The notes: generated by a model not told the origin, from the letters alone. DNA of 44,580 nucleotides from Streptomyces sp. NRRL F-6131 (GCA_000719695.1 JOHN01000062.1:1-44580); one strand, 5' to 3'; shown: positions 34,734 to 43,031, numbered from the stretch's first letter. Made by a program: numbers and translations.

Positions 34734-34753
34734 GCCCCTGGACGGCCAGGGGC
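34734..34753 (+). terminator. Terminator after the GntR gene
   Basis: GCCCCTGG (34734-34741) pairs perfectly with CCAGGGGC (34746-34753), four-base loop, seven bases past the stop codon. Confidence 0.65.
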
Positions 34754-34959
34754 TGGAGCTGTGCGTCCAGATTTTCTCTACGAGGTTCAAGGCGGTGCCC
34801 CGCCCGCCGGAGCGGGCCGCCGTCGCCGACGAGCCTGCCGTTCACTCGCGCGGTCTGCGCCACAAGTGGCGAGCCGCCGCAGCAGCCGGGGCATGATCCG
34901 GGGCAGCGGGAGCGGCAACCGGCTGGTCGCCAAGCCGACCGCAACCGGGCTGCTGGCGC

Positions 34960-35018
34960 AGCAAGTTGTGGGGTAAGCGCTGCTTACCCCGGCACCGACC
35001 AGGTCGGAGCAAGTTGTG
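34960..35018. other. Origin-like palindrome flanked by direct repeats
   Basis: Within the non-coding 34,754-35,395 stretch, GGGGTAAGC (34970-34978) pairs with GCTTACCCC (34982-34990). Flanking it are two 11-bp direct repeats AGCAAGTTGTG (34960-34970, 35008-35018) and a weaker one near 35047. More GC-rich hairpins follow at 35144-35162 and 35167-35181. A rolling-circle origin for the RepSA-like protein is a reasonable guess. I see no gene in this stretch. Confidence 0.45.
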
Positions 35019-35395
35019 CCCTATGGACTCCTTGCCCGCGTCGCGGAGCAAGGTGTCGCCTGCGACCGTCCTACGGCCGGATCGCGGGCACGGGGCCGAC
35101 CAGGGGGCCGACCCTCGACGTGCGCCGCCGAGCTCACCGGGGCGGGGGCTCGCGTCGCCCCCGGCGGGGAGCGAAGCTCCCGGCGGACCCCCTCCAGGCC
35201 CCGCCTCCGCGCCGCCGCACCGGCGGGGCACACCGCCGAGCCGGGAGCCTTCCTGTGAGCGCTGACCACCCTGGACCGGGCGGATGGACGGCTGTTCGGG
35301 TGGCGGCACGGTCGGGTGAAAGCCCGGTGTCCCCGAGAGTTCCGCCCCGTATGCTGAGCTCTGTCAGCCCGCAGCATGTCCCGGTGGAGGTCCCG

Positions 35396-35593
35396 ATGAG
35401 CACACCCGACGCGGACCACCCCGCCTACCCGCCGATCAGGCCCCGCCTCTCGGTCGAGGAACTGCTCGCGGCCAAGAACACCCAGCCGATCAACTCCCTG
35501 GACGATCTCGCCGCCGACACTTTCGAGTCGGATCAGGAGCTGGAGGAGTTCCTGGCCTTCACGTACGCCGAGCGTCACCGCGACGTGGCCTGA
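35396..35593 (+). CDS. Small antitoxin-like protein paired with a PIN toxin
   Basis: A 65-residue acidic protein (RLSVEELLAAKNTQPINSLD, ESDQELEEFLAFTYAERHRD) beginning eight bases upstream of a PIN-toxin gene. Position, size and acidity are those of an antitoxin. No DNA-binding fold is visible, so it may not repress its own operon. ATG 35396 follows GGTGGAGG by five bases. The homologous role is inferred from its neighbour. Confidence 0.7.
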   Translation: MSTPDADHPAYPPIRPRLSVEELLAAKNTQPINSLDDLAADTFESDQELEEFLAFTYAERHRDVA

Positions 35594-35601
35594 GCCGCCC
35601 C

Positions 35602-36006
35602 GTGCAGCCCGTCATCCTCGACACCGACGTTGCCTCGCTGACCCACAAGCGCAAGCTCACCGGCCCGCTGGCCACCCGCCTGATCGGCCGCCGCCCGCTG
35701 ATCACCTTCGTCACCTTCGGCGAGCTGACCAAGTGGACCGAGATCCGCCACTGGGGCACCCGCAGCCGCCAGGAACTGGCCGACTGGCTCTCCGGCATCC
35801 CCACCCTGCCCGGCGACGAACCCGTCGCGGCGATGTGGGGCCGACTGTCCGCCGCCGGCATCCAGCGCGGACGCCCGCGCCCGATCAACGACATGTGGAT
35901 CGCCGCCTGCGCGCTCACCTACGACCTGCCGCTGGCCACCCTCAACCTCAAGGACTATGAGGACTTCCAGACCCACCACGGCCTGCGCATCCTCGGCACT
36001 GAGTAG
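35602..36006 (+). CDS. PIN-domain (VapC-like) RNase toxin
   Basis: A 134-residue PIN toxin. Acidic positions are Asp7 in VILDTDVAS, Glu41 in FVTFGELTKW, the Asp of INDMWIAACALTY near 96, and Asp near 117 in LNLKDYEDF. Start is GTG 35602, eight bases past the antitoxin stop. It is carried near the right end of the integrated element, where it could help the element persist. Confidence 0.88.
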   Translation: MQPVILDTDVASLTHKRKLTGPLATRLIGRRPLITFVTFGELTKWTEIRHWGTRSRQELADWLSGIPTLPGDEPVAAMWGRLSAAGIQRGRPRPINDMWIAACALTYDLPLATLNLKDYEDFQTHHGLRILGTE

Positions 36007-36060
36007 CCGACGCGGCGAACGCCGACGCGCCATCCGAACCACGCCAATGGTCTATACCTC

Positions 36061-36080
36061 TGACGGCAGCGCTGACGGCA
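36061..36080. repeat. Candidate right attachment repeat
   Basis: TGACGGCA-GCGC-TGACGGCA at 36061-36080 differs from the left copy (30823-30842) by one base. It lies 55 bases past the PIN toxin and about 90 bases before the first orphan Hint tail. Confidence 0.55.
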
Positions 36081-36173
36081 ACAACCACGCACACCCGGGT
36101 ACGTCCACGCACGCCAGCGGAGCACCAAACCGCCATTGACCTGCATAAACGCAGGTGGAGAGGGGTCGCGTAG

Positions 36174-36697
36174 CACACGTACTATGTGCTGGCAGGGACC
36201 ACGCCGGTTCTGGTTCACAACACCTCGGGCGATCAATGCCCAATTGGCGGGGCTGATCAGAGTGCAGGTGCGGTTAGTCAAGATGAGCAACTTGAGACGG
36301 TACTTTACGGGCCATTCACTCGCCTCTCGAATGGAAGCAGCACGCAGACCACGGGCACTCTTGACCTGGTTGAAGCCTCCGGGGAAATTTGGGGTAATCC
36401 CTCCCGCATCTTCTGGCCAGAGGAGGGATAGTGCAGGCCCACGCCAAGCCGCTGCCAGCCAATGCCGGCCCCGGAAGCTTTGAATTCTACACGACAGTCA
36501 AGCCTCTCAATTCAAGAACGTCACTTCCGGGTCAGGCTTGGTGGCCCGCCAGCCTAAAGGGAGTGACATCAGCAAATGGGGGGAGACTTGGCCAAGATTC
36601 CTATCGTAATATCGCGCACCGTAAGGTGAGTTTTGATTTCGTTGCCATTGAGCCTTTGGGTCCCATCTCGACCGCCAGTGATATGCGCACAGATTAA
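36174..36697 (+). pseudogene. Orphan toxin tip 1 behind a Hint tail, frameshifted
   Basis: A headless toxin module. It begins with the Hint tail HTYYVLAGTTPVLVHN, 44 of 48 bases identical to the RHS gene (29911-29958), directly after a stop codon. The tip then reads EIWGNPSRIFWPEEG and stops at 36429. In the next frame it continues from GTG 36431 (VQAHAKPLPANAGPGSFEFY to 36697). A single missing G in the run at 36425-36427 would join both halves. No start codon precedes the Hint tail, so the module is silent until recombined into the RHS gene. The tip family is not certain. Confidence 0.65.
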
Positions 36698-36953
36698 TAT
36701 TGAAAGAAGTCAAATTGAATCCCTTGGAGGGGTTATTCACTCTACGGGCGACGAGGACCAGGAGGCTGAAATATGTATCATGAGACTTCAGTCCGGGGTT
36801 ATCGTCGCACTAGTGCAGATCAATGGAAGCTCGGTTCCTGGCTATGCGCTGATGTCCATGCCTGAGCAATCGGCCGAGGACTCGCTCCGGGACTTCATGA
36901 ATGAGTCAGGGATAGGTCCTGATCTAATTTCTTGGATTCCCGAAGAATCATAG
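36678..36953 (+). CDS. Candidate immunity protein for orphan tip 1
   Basis: A 91-residue frame starting at GTG 36678, inside the last 20 bases of the toxin tip. It is acidic (GDEDQEAEICIMRL, PEQSAEDSLRDFMNESG). The short overlap with a toxin tip is the usual immunity layout. The ribosome-binding site is poor. No immunity family is recognised, so it is named from position only. A strong hairpin follows. Confidence 0.5.
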   Translation: MICAQINIERSQIESLGGVIHSTGDEDQEAEICIMRLQSGVIVALVQINGSSVPGYALMSMPEQSAEDSLRDFMNESGIGPDLISWIPEES

Positions 36954-36967
36954 AGTATGCGTCAACG

Positions 36968-37004
36968 AGTGGCCCCGTCGGAGCAATTCCCCGACGGGGC
37001 CACT
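36968..37004 (+). terminator. Terminator after the first orphan cassette
   Basis: AGTGGCCCCGTCGG (36968-36981) pairs perfectly over 14 bp with CCGACGGGGCCACT (36991-37004), nine-base loop. Confidence 0.8.
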
Positions 37005-37072
37005 GTAGTACCGTGCCACCGCCAGCAAATGGGGCTAGGGCGGAGCCGGTGGCTGGACTAGTAGGACGCGCC

Positions 37073-37610
37073 GAGCAACACCACCTCCGCCCCCGGGAAC
37101 CCGAAGGACTCTCACGCCTCCACGCGTACTACGTGCTAGCGGGGGCTGTGCCCGTCCTAGTGCACAACTGTGGTGATCAGCCGGTCTTCCGTGGTTCGAG
37201 CAGGGGGGTATGCAGGAAGTTCGGGTGTTCCGCGAGCGGGAGTGACGCCGACGTCGTCGGACCCCGGCGTGGCAACGGTTTTCGCAACCCACTCCGAACT
37301 CGACAGCTCGGATGCGATCGTTGTGATCGCAATGCCGGCAGATCTCCGTGGAGTTGCGCGGTATCCAGGAGAGTGTATCAAGGCGGAGGCGGAGGTGCAG
37401 CTTGATATGCTCCCGATTGATTTCGCGGCAAGGGCGAGCATTCAGATTCCCGCAGCCGCAGCCAGGCAGATTCTCGGTCGCATGGGTATCAGCATTCCAG
37501 GCCGGATCGCCAGGGCGGACCTGAATAACGGGATACTCGATGACATACCCAAGTTGACTTCAAGTCAGATTGATCAATTCATCAAGGAGGCCATAAGCTA
37601 TGGAGGCTAG
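37073..37610 (+). pseudogene. Orphan toxin tip 2 behind a Hint tail, frameshifted
   Basis: A second headless module. The Hint end EQHHLRPREPEGLSRL, then HAYYVLAGAVPVLVHNC, runs 37073-37171. The tip continues GDQPVFRGSS and shifts frame at a six-G run (37203-37208). With one G less it reads GYAGSSGVPRAGVTPTSSDP, then GVATVFATHSE and onward to the stop at 37608-37610. The FRG...TPTSxDPGVATxFA pattern resembles ADP-ribosyltransferase-like or similar secreted-toxin tips; the exact family is uncertain. The Hint tail is more diverged from the RHS gene than in the first cassette. Confidence 0.6.
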
Positions 37611-37853
37611 TGGATCCCTCTTTGTGGACCGCGTGCTCGAAGCATCTGCTAGTCGAATTGTATGCGTTGTACGCTGCATGACTGGCAGCGTGCGACCCGG
37701 TGACCGGGTCGGCATTCAAAGGGGGAGATGAGCTTCCCGTCGGGTCGAATCGACCTGCTGGATCCGCCCCATGTGGCAAAGATCGAGCTCATTGGCGCCG
37801 GGGCCTCGGAAATTGAAAGTCAAGCTCTGGTGTATGCCTTTACGGCCATGTAG
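37600..37853 (+). pseudogene. Candidate immunity gene for orphan tip 2, frameshifted
   Basis: ATG 37600 has a strong AAGGAGG nine bases upstream and overlaps the toxin tip by 11 bases. It reads MEASGSLFVDRVLEASASRI, then VCVVRCMTGSVRPGDRVG, stopping at 37729-37731. With one extra G in the five-G run (37721-37725) it would continue EMSFPSGRIDLLDPPHVAKI to the stop at 37851-37853, about 84 residues. The VRPGDRV element recalls a small beta-barrel like EF-Tu domain 2. That resemblance is weak. Confidence 0.45.
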
Positions 37854-38190
37854 GCCGTGATCGGCGGGCCGCGGAGGAAATGCGAACTGGAGCCGCCCGA
37901 GTAGGAGGTGGGGGTGCCCCGCGGCGTTGCCGTGGGGCACCTCCGCGTGCACTAGGTGCTCTGGGGTTCCACTTCGTATCTTGCGTGGCACTGCCATGGC
38001 GTTGATTGTCGGATATTCCCTTTCTCGTGGAGCCAAGTGGGCATGGTGGCGAGTTCGATCCGGCGCATCCGAAAGAATCCACCCTGGTCGCCGTCGCCCG
38101 GCTTGCTCTAGCCTCGGCACTGCTGTTGCGGGCCCCGGTCCGGCCGATGGCCGGGGCGGGGCCCGTTCGTTGTGTGTCGGGGAGGACGGC
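37854..38190. other. Gap between orphan cassettes and LtrA gene
   Basis: No convincing gene. It contains an inverted pair GGTGCCCC (37913-37920) / GGGGCACC (37934-37941) that could end the cassette transcripts, a possible decayed Hint tail near 37940-37966, and a GC-rich hairpin near 38131-38163 upstream of the LtrA start. Base composition rises to the genome norm towards the right. Confidence 0.5.
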
Positions 38191-39408
38191 ATGGGGAACG
38201 CGGGGGAAGCGGTGGGGGAGTCGGCGGAGAAGCGGGTGACCTGGGCGGAGTTGTACTTCGACCTGATCTTCGTGTTCGCGATCACGCAGGTGTCGGGGCT
38301 GCTGCACCATCGCCACGATCCGGTCGGGATCGTGCAGGCGCTGGTGGTGTTCGTCCCGGTCTACTGGTGCTGGGTCGGCACCACCGTGCAGGCCAACATC
38401 CGGGACGTGGACACCGCGCGCGACCGGCTGGGCATCCTCGCGGTCGGGCTGACGGGTCTGATGATGGCGCTCGCCGTGCCGGGCGCCTACGGGAACCGGG
38501 GCGTGCTGCTCGGGGCCGGGTACTGGGCGGCGCGGATCGTGCTGCTGCTCCTGGTGGTGCGGATCCCGGGGGCGTGGCGCGGGCCGTACGGGGTCGGTGT
38601 GCTGGTCAGCGGGCCGCTGCTGGTCGCGGGCGGGCTGCTGCCGGAGGGGCCGCGGGTGCTGCTCTGGGCGCTGGCGGCGCTCTGCGACCTGGCCGGGCCG
38701 GTGGTGTTCCGCCGCAGGCTGGCGAACGTCGCCTACCACCCGGCCCACATGCCGGAGCGGTTCGCGCTGTTCCTGCTGGTCGCGCTCGGCGAGTCGATCG
38801 TCGGGATCGGCGCGAGCGCGGCGGCCGTCCCGCTGGACGCGGCCGAACTCGTCGCGGTCACGGCCGCGTTCACCATCTCCGCCGGGCTGTGGTGGCAGTA
38901 CTTCGTCTTCGCCGCCGACGCCATGCGGCACGCCGTCGCCGTCGCCGACTCGCGCCGGGACATGGTCCGCCGGGTCTTCCAGTACGGACACCTGGCGCTG
39001 GCCGCCTCGGTGATCGCGGTGGCGGTCGGCTTCGGCGAGACGGTGGCCGATCCGCGCCGGGCGCTCGGCGCGGGGGCGGTGGGGCTGCTGTACGGGGGCT
39101 GCGGGCTGTACCTGCTGACCTTCGGCTACACGCGCTGGATGATGTTCCGGTCGGTCGCGACCACCCGGATCGTGGCGGCGGGGGTGGTGCTGGCGCTCGC
39201 CCCGGCGATGGTGCGGTGGCCGGCGCTGGCCGCGCTGGTGGCGCTCGCGGTGGTGATGGTGGTGCTCAACGTCGTCGAGCACCTGATCGTGACCCGGGCG
39301 GCCGCCGACGGACCCACCGACGGACCGGCCGGTGAACCCGCCGCCGGACCGGTCGCGGAGACGGCCGCGGAGACGGCCGGGCACCCGGTTGTCGGTGGGC
39401 CTGTGTAG
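38191..39408 (+). CDS. LtrA-family (low temperature requirement) membrane protein
   Basis: A 405-residue polytopic membrane protein of the LtrA family. The N-terminal signature VTWAELYFDLIFVFAITQVS sits just after the start, followed by about ten hydrophobic helices. The central YHPAHMPERFALFLLVALGE-SIVGIG block and the GLWWQYF motif are also family hallmarks. ATG 38191 follows GGAGG at five bases. The longer frame upstream overlaps the toxin-cassette remnants and is rejected. Biochemical role is unresolved for the family; the name comes from a Listeria mutant. Confidence 0.88.
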   Translation: MGNAGEAVGESAEKRVTWAELYFDLIFVFAITQVSGLLHHRHDPVGIVQALVVFVPVYWCWVGTTVQANIRDVDTARDRLGILAVGLTGLMMALAVPGAYGNRGVLLGAGYWAARIVLLLLVVRIPGAWRGPYGVGVLVSGPLLVAGGLLPEGPRVLLWALAALCDLAGPVVFRRRLANVAYHPAHMPERFALFLLVALGESIVGIGASAAAVPLDAAELVAVTAAFTISAGLWWQYFVFAADAMRHAVAVADSRRDMVRRVFQYGHLALAASVIAVAVGFGETVADPRRALGAGAVGLLYGGCGLYLLTFGYTRWMMFRSVATTRIVAAGVVLALAPAMVRWPALAALVALAVVMVVLNVVEHLIVTRAAADGPTDGPAGEPAAGPVAETAAETAGHPVVGGPV

Positions 39409-39510
39409 CGTTCGGGGTGAAAGAGGGCGTACGGCGCGAGGGGCGCGAAATGCCCGCAGGTCGGGGCGGTGCGGCGGTGAGCGGCCGCCCGGTGGGAGGT
39501 GGATGTCGTC

Positions 39511-40254
39511 GTGACGGACACGGTCGAGGCGGGGACGGTCGAGGCGAACGTGGGCGGGACGGAACCGGGTGGCGCTCTGGGGCTCCCGGAGTCCTGGCAG
39601 GCGGTGCTGGGCGAGGAGACGGAGAAGCCGTACTTCGCCGAGCTGGCGGCCTTCGTGGCGGCCGAGCGCGCGGAGCACCAGGTGTTCCCGCCGAGCGGTC
39701 AGGAGCTCTCCGCGCTGGAGGCCACGCCGTACGACAAGGTCCGGGTGCTCGTGCTCGGCCAGGACCCGTACCACGACGACGGCCAGGCCCACGGCATGAG
39801 CTTCTCGGTGCTGCCCGGCACCAGGACGCCGCCCTCGCTGCGCAACATCTTCAAGGAGCTGGACGCCGACCTCGGCATCCCGGCGCCGGACAACGGTTAC
39901 CTGATGCACTGGGCCGAGCAGGGCGTGCTGCTGCTCAACGCGGTGCTCACGGTGCGCGCGCACGAGGCCAACTCCCACAAGGGCAAGGGCTGGGAGAAGT
40001 TCACCGACGCGGTGATCAAGGCGGTGAGCGCGCGCGAGGAGCCCGTGGTCTTCGTGCTCTGGGGCAACTACGCCAAGAAGAAGCTGCCGCTGATCGACAC
40101 CGGGAAGCACGTGGTGGTCCAGGGCGCGCACCCGTCGCCGCTCTCCGCCAAGCTGTTCTTCGGCAGCCGGCCGTTCTCGCAGATCAATGCCGCGCTGGAG
40201 GGCTTCGGGGTCGACCCGATCGACTGGCGGGTCCCGGACCTCAAGCAGTCCTGA
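39511..40254 (+). CDS. ung: Uracil-DNA glycosylase, family 1
   Basis: A 247-residue uracil-DNA glycosylase that removes uracil from DNA at the start of base-excision repair. The water-activating motif is LGQDPYHDD (Asp85, His88), the uracil-binding Phe/Asn region includes GMSFSV and LLLNAVLTV, and the DNA-intercalation loop is GAHPSPLSA (His207). GTG 39511 is chosen because GGGAGG lies eleven bases upstream; the in-frame GTG at 39499 lies inside that site. The first 25 residues are a variable extension. Confidence 0.95.
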   Translation: MTDTVEAGTVEANVGGTEPGGALGLPESWQAVLGEETEKPYFAELAAFVAAERAEHQVFPPSGQELSALEATPYDKVRVLVLGQDPYHDDGQAHGMSFSVLPGTRTPPSLRNIFKELDADLGIPAPDNGYLMHWAEQGVLLLNAVLTVRAHEANSHKGKGWEKFTDAVIKAVSAREEPVVFVLWGNYAKKKLPLIDTGKHVVVQGAHPSPLSAKLFFGSRPFSQINAALEGFGVDPIDWRVPDLKQS

Positions 40255-40403
40255 GTCCGCTGGTCATGCCGCCCTCGTCCTGACGGTCCGTCTGCTCGGC
40301 TCGGGTCGCCCGCCGTTCACCTTCCGGTGGACGGCGGGCGGTGGCCGGTGTGCGAAGCTGGGGGCCGGCCGGGCCACCGGACCGGGGCTGGGAGGGGCGG
40401 TAC

Positions 40404-41504
40404 GTGCGCCGAGTTGGGCGAGGGGCGGGCTTCCGGCCGGCCGTGGGGGCGGTGCTGCTGGGGCTGCTGGCGGGTGTCGCGGGCTGCGCCGGGGGGAGCG
40501 GCGGGGCCGAGGGCGGCGCCACCGGGGGCCGGGCCGACAGCGCCAAGGGCGGCTCCGTCGCCGGGACTTCGACGCGACCGGCCGCGCCCGGAACGCCTGC
40601 GCCCGGGGCGCTGCCGCAGCTCCCCGGCCAGACCTTCTACGTCTCCGACCAGACCTCCGCCGCCCGCCAGGTGGCCGCCCTGCGCGCCCAGGGGCGGACG
40701 GCAGAGGCCGACACCCTGCTGCGGATCGCCGGCCGGCCCTCCTCGCAGTGGCTCACCGACCAGGCCGCCCGGGGCGTCGCCGAGCAGGTGAGCCGCCGCG
40801 CGGCGGACGCCGACCGGACGCCGGTCCTCGTCGCGTACAACATCCCGCACCGGGACTGCGGCCTCTACTCGGCCGGGGGCGCCCCCGACGCGGCCGCGTA
40901 CCGGGCCTGGGTCACCGGCCTGGCGGAGGCGCTCGGGGACCGCCGGGCCTGGGTGGTGCTGGAGCCGGACGCGGTCGCGCACACCCTGGACAGCTGCGGG
41001 GTGGCGGGCGACACCGCCGCCGAGCGGTACGGCCTGCTGGCCTTCGCCGTCCAGGAGTTGAAGAAGCGCCCCCAGGTGCGGGTCTACCTGGACGCCGGGA
41101 ACCCCGGCTGGGCGCAGGACCCGTCCGCGCTGGCCGAGGCGTTGCGCAAGTCCGGGATCGCGGCCGCCGACGGCTTCGCGGTGAACGTCTCCAACTTCTA
41201 CCCGACCGAGAGCAACGAGGCCTACGGCGCCCGGCTGTCCGCCCTGCTGGACGGCAAGCACTTCGTCGTCGACACCAGCCGCAACGGCAACGGTCCGTTG
41301 AGCCCCGGGGCGTGGTGCAACCCGCCCGGCCGCGCGCTCGGCACGCCGCCCACGACGGAGACCGGGCGGCCCGGGGTCGACGCCTACCTCTGGATCAAGA
41401 ACCCGGGCGAGTCGGACGGCGAGTGCGGTCGCGGCGAGCCCCGGGCGGGCGAGTTCTGGGTCCCGTACGCGCTGGGTCTGGCGACGGCCGGCGCCGCGGG
41501 GTAG
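40404..41504 (+). CDS. Glycoside hydrolase family 6 lipoprotein (cellulase-type)
   Basis: An exported GH6 enzyme (endoglucanase/cellobiohydrolase family) of 366 residues. The lipobox is LLAGVAGC (Cys28), so it is likely anchored as a lipoprotein. A Gly/Thr/Pro-rich linker follows to about 75. Asp151 in [10 protein letters not shown] and Asp189 in VLEPDAVAH have the 38-residue spacing of the catalytic Asp pair of Thermobifida GH6. The pocket motif YLDAGNPGW and the C-terminal [12 protein letters not shown] match the family. No carbohydrate-binding module is seen. GTG 40404 has GGAGGGG six bases upstream. Confidence 0.93.
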   Translation: MRRVGRGAGFRPAVGAVLLGLLAGVAGCAGGSGGAEGGATGGRADSAKGGSVAGTSTRPAAPGTPAPGALPQLPGQTFYVSDQTSAARQVAALRAQGRTAEADTLLRIAGRPSSQWLTDQAARGVAEQVSRRAADADRTPVLVAYNIPHRDCGLYSAGGAPDAAAYRAWVTGLAEALGDRRAWVVLEPDAVAHTLDSCGVAGDTAAERYGLLAFAVQELKKRPQVRVYLDAGNPGWAQDPSALAEALRKSGIAAADGFAVNVSNFYPTESNEAYGARLSALLDGKHFVVDTSRNGNGPLSPGAWCNPPGRALGTPPTTETGRPGVDAYLWIKNPGESDGECGRGEPRAGEFWVPYALGLATAGAAG

Positions 41505-41506
41505 CG

Positions 41507-41557
41507 CCGCCGGGCCGCGGCGGGCTCTCGGAGTCGGGGGCTCGGGGAGTCGGGGGC
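41507..41557. terminator. Repeats between convergent GH6 and CoA-transferase genes
   Basis: A short GC stem (GCCGC / GCGGC near 41507-41522) follows the GH6 stop. Two direct copies of GAGTCGGGGGCTC lie at about 41531-41559. A bidirectional terminator is plausible but weak. Confidence 0.35.
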
Positions 41558-42245
41558 TCAGGCGACGGACCGGGCCGGCGGCAGGAGGACGGCCCCGGTC
41601 GCGGCCCGGACCTCGTCGAAGGTCACGCCCGGCGCCGTCTCCACCAGCCGCAGTCCCTCCGGGGTGACGTCGACCACCGCGAGGTCGGTGACGATCCGGT
41701 CGACCACCCCCCCGCCCGGTCGCGGGCAGGGAGAGCCGTTCGACGAGCTTCGGCGACCCGTCCCGCGCCGTGTGCTCCATGACCACGATCAGACGGCGGG
41801 CGCCGTGCACCAGGTCCATGGCGCCGCCCATGCCCTTGACCGTCCGGCCCGGGACCGTCCAGTTGGCGAGGTCCCCGGCGGACGAGACCTGCATGGCGCC
41901 CAGCACCGAGACGTCGATCCGGCCGGACCGGACCATGCCGAAGGAGAACGCCGAGTCGAAGAAGGAGGCCCCGGCGGCGACCGTCACGGTCTCCTTCCCG
42001 GCGTTGATCAGATCGGGGTGCTCGTCCCCGTCGGCCGGGTACGGGCCGACGCCGAGGATGCCGTTCTCGGAGTGGAGCACCACGTGGACCCCCGGCGGGA
42101 GGTGATCGGGGATCAGCGTCGGCAGGCCGATGCCGAGATTGACGTACTGCCCGTCGCGCAGTTCGCGCGCCGCCCGAGCGGCGAGCGCGTTCCGGCGGTC
42201 GAGCGGTTCGCGGGGGGCGGCGGCGTTCGGGGTGGTGGTCGGCAT
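41558..42245 (-). pseudogene. scoB: 3-oxoacid CoA-transferase subunit B, frameshifted
   Basis: The beta subunit of a succinyl-CoA:3-oxoacid CoA-transferase. [15 protein letters not shown] and the catalytic Glu60 in [10 protein letters not shown] are intact, and [20 protein letters not shown] continues the family pattern. After SLPATGRG the frame is lost in a C7 run (41707-41713). Removing one base gives [20 protein letters not shown] and a normal end at the TGA at 41558-41560. ATG 42245 starts six bases after the A subunit stop. With one base removed it would encode about 228 residues; as written, the C-terminus is abnormal. Confidence 0.8.
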
Positions 42246-42251
42246 CGGTGC

Positions 42252-43031
42252 TCAGGCCTCCTGGGGCACGGCGCGGACGGCGCGGACGGTGCTGACGGTG
42301 CGGCGTTCGATCCGCCGGTCCTGCGGATCGGCGGCGACCACCCGGTCGACGTAGACCCCCGGGAGGTGGACGGCGTCCGGGTCCAGCGCGCCGGCCGCGA
42401 CGATCCGGTCCGCCTCGACCAGGGTGATCCGCCCGGCCGTCGCGCAGAGCGGATTGAAGTTCCGGGCGGCGGCGTGGAACACGCAGTTCCCGTGCCGGTC
42501 CGCGACCTCGGCCCGGACCAGCGCGAAGTCCGCCGTGATGGCCTCCTCCAGCAGGTAGCGGCGGCCACCGAACTCCCTGACCTCCTTCGGCGGCGAGGCC
42601 AGGGCGACCGACCCGTTCGCCGCGTACCGCCAGGGCAGTCCGCCCTCCTCGACCTGGGTGCCGATCCCGGCCGGGGTGTAGAAGGCGGGGATCCCCGCGC
42701 CGCCGGCCCGCAGCCGCTCCGCGAGGGTGCCCTGCGGGGTCAGTTCCACCTCCAGCTCGCCGGAGAGGTACTGCCGCGCGAACTCCTTGTTCTCCCCGAC
42801 GTACGAGGAGACCGTCCGGGCGATCCGGCCGGCCCGCAGGAGCAGCCCGAGGCCGCCGTCGTCCACGCCGCAGTTGTTGGACACCACCCGCAGACCGGTC
42901 GTGCCCGCGGCCACGAGTGCGCCGATCAGCGTGCTGGGGATGCCGCAGAGGCCGAAGCCGCCGACGGCGAGCACCGCGCCGTCGGGGATGTCGCCGACGG
43001 CGTCGGCGGCGGAGTCCAGGACCTTGTCCAA
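42252..43031 (-). CDS. scoA: 3-oxoacid CoA-transferase subunit A
   Basis: The alpha subunit, which together with the B subunit moves CoA from succinyl-CoA to acetoacetate or a similar acid in ketone-body or aromatic-acid breakdown. Family motifs are [14 protein letters not shown] near 24-37, [28 protein letters not shown] and [10 protein letters not shown]. The best start is TTG 43031, because family members begin (M)[11 protein letters not shown] and GAGGTG lies five bases upstream. The B subunit follows after six bases, so they form one operon. Confidence 0.9.
   Translation of the reverse strand: MDKVLDSAADAVGDIPDGAVLAVGGFGLCGIPSTLIGALVAAGTTGLRVVSNNCGVDDGGLGLLLRAGRIARTVSSYVGENKEFARQYLSGELEVELTPQGTLAERLRAGGAGIPAFYTPAGIGTQVEEGGLPWRYAANGSVALASPPKEVREFGGRRYLLEEAITADFALVRAEVADRHGNCVFHAAARNFNPLCATAGRITLVEADRIVAAGALDPDAVHLPGVYVDRVVAADPQDRRIERRTVSTVRAVRAVPQEA

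Larger units (their letters stand above)
30823..36080. mobile_element. pSAM2-like integrative element (integrase, Xis, RepSA-like, GntR)
   Basis: A 5.26-kb element with the minus-strand order int-xis-rep, a plus-strand GntR regulator and a plus-strand PIN toxin-antitoxin pair. The integrase has a Cys-rich insert as in pSAM2-type enzymes, and the initiator has an HUH-type motif. The ends proposed here are 20-bp near-identical repeats (19/20). No FtsK/SpoIIIE-like transfer gene is present, so transfer would need help. The element lies between the RHS toxin-immunity unit and two orphan toxin tips. End assignment is inference. Confidence 0.75.

Noticed and set aside
34754..35395. Several short frames in the element's gap
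   Set aside because: None has a convincing start site or recognisable motif, and frames overlap the palindromes and GC-rich hairpins.
38046..38085. A T-loop-like GAGTTCGATCC, first read as a tRNA remnant
   Set aside because: The flanking bases do not form a T stem and no acceptor, D or anticodon arm can be drawn.
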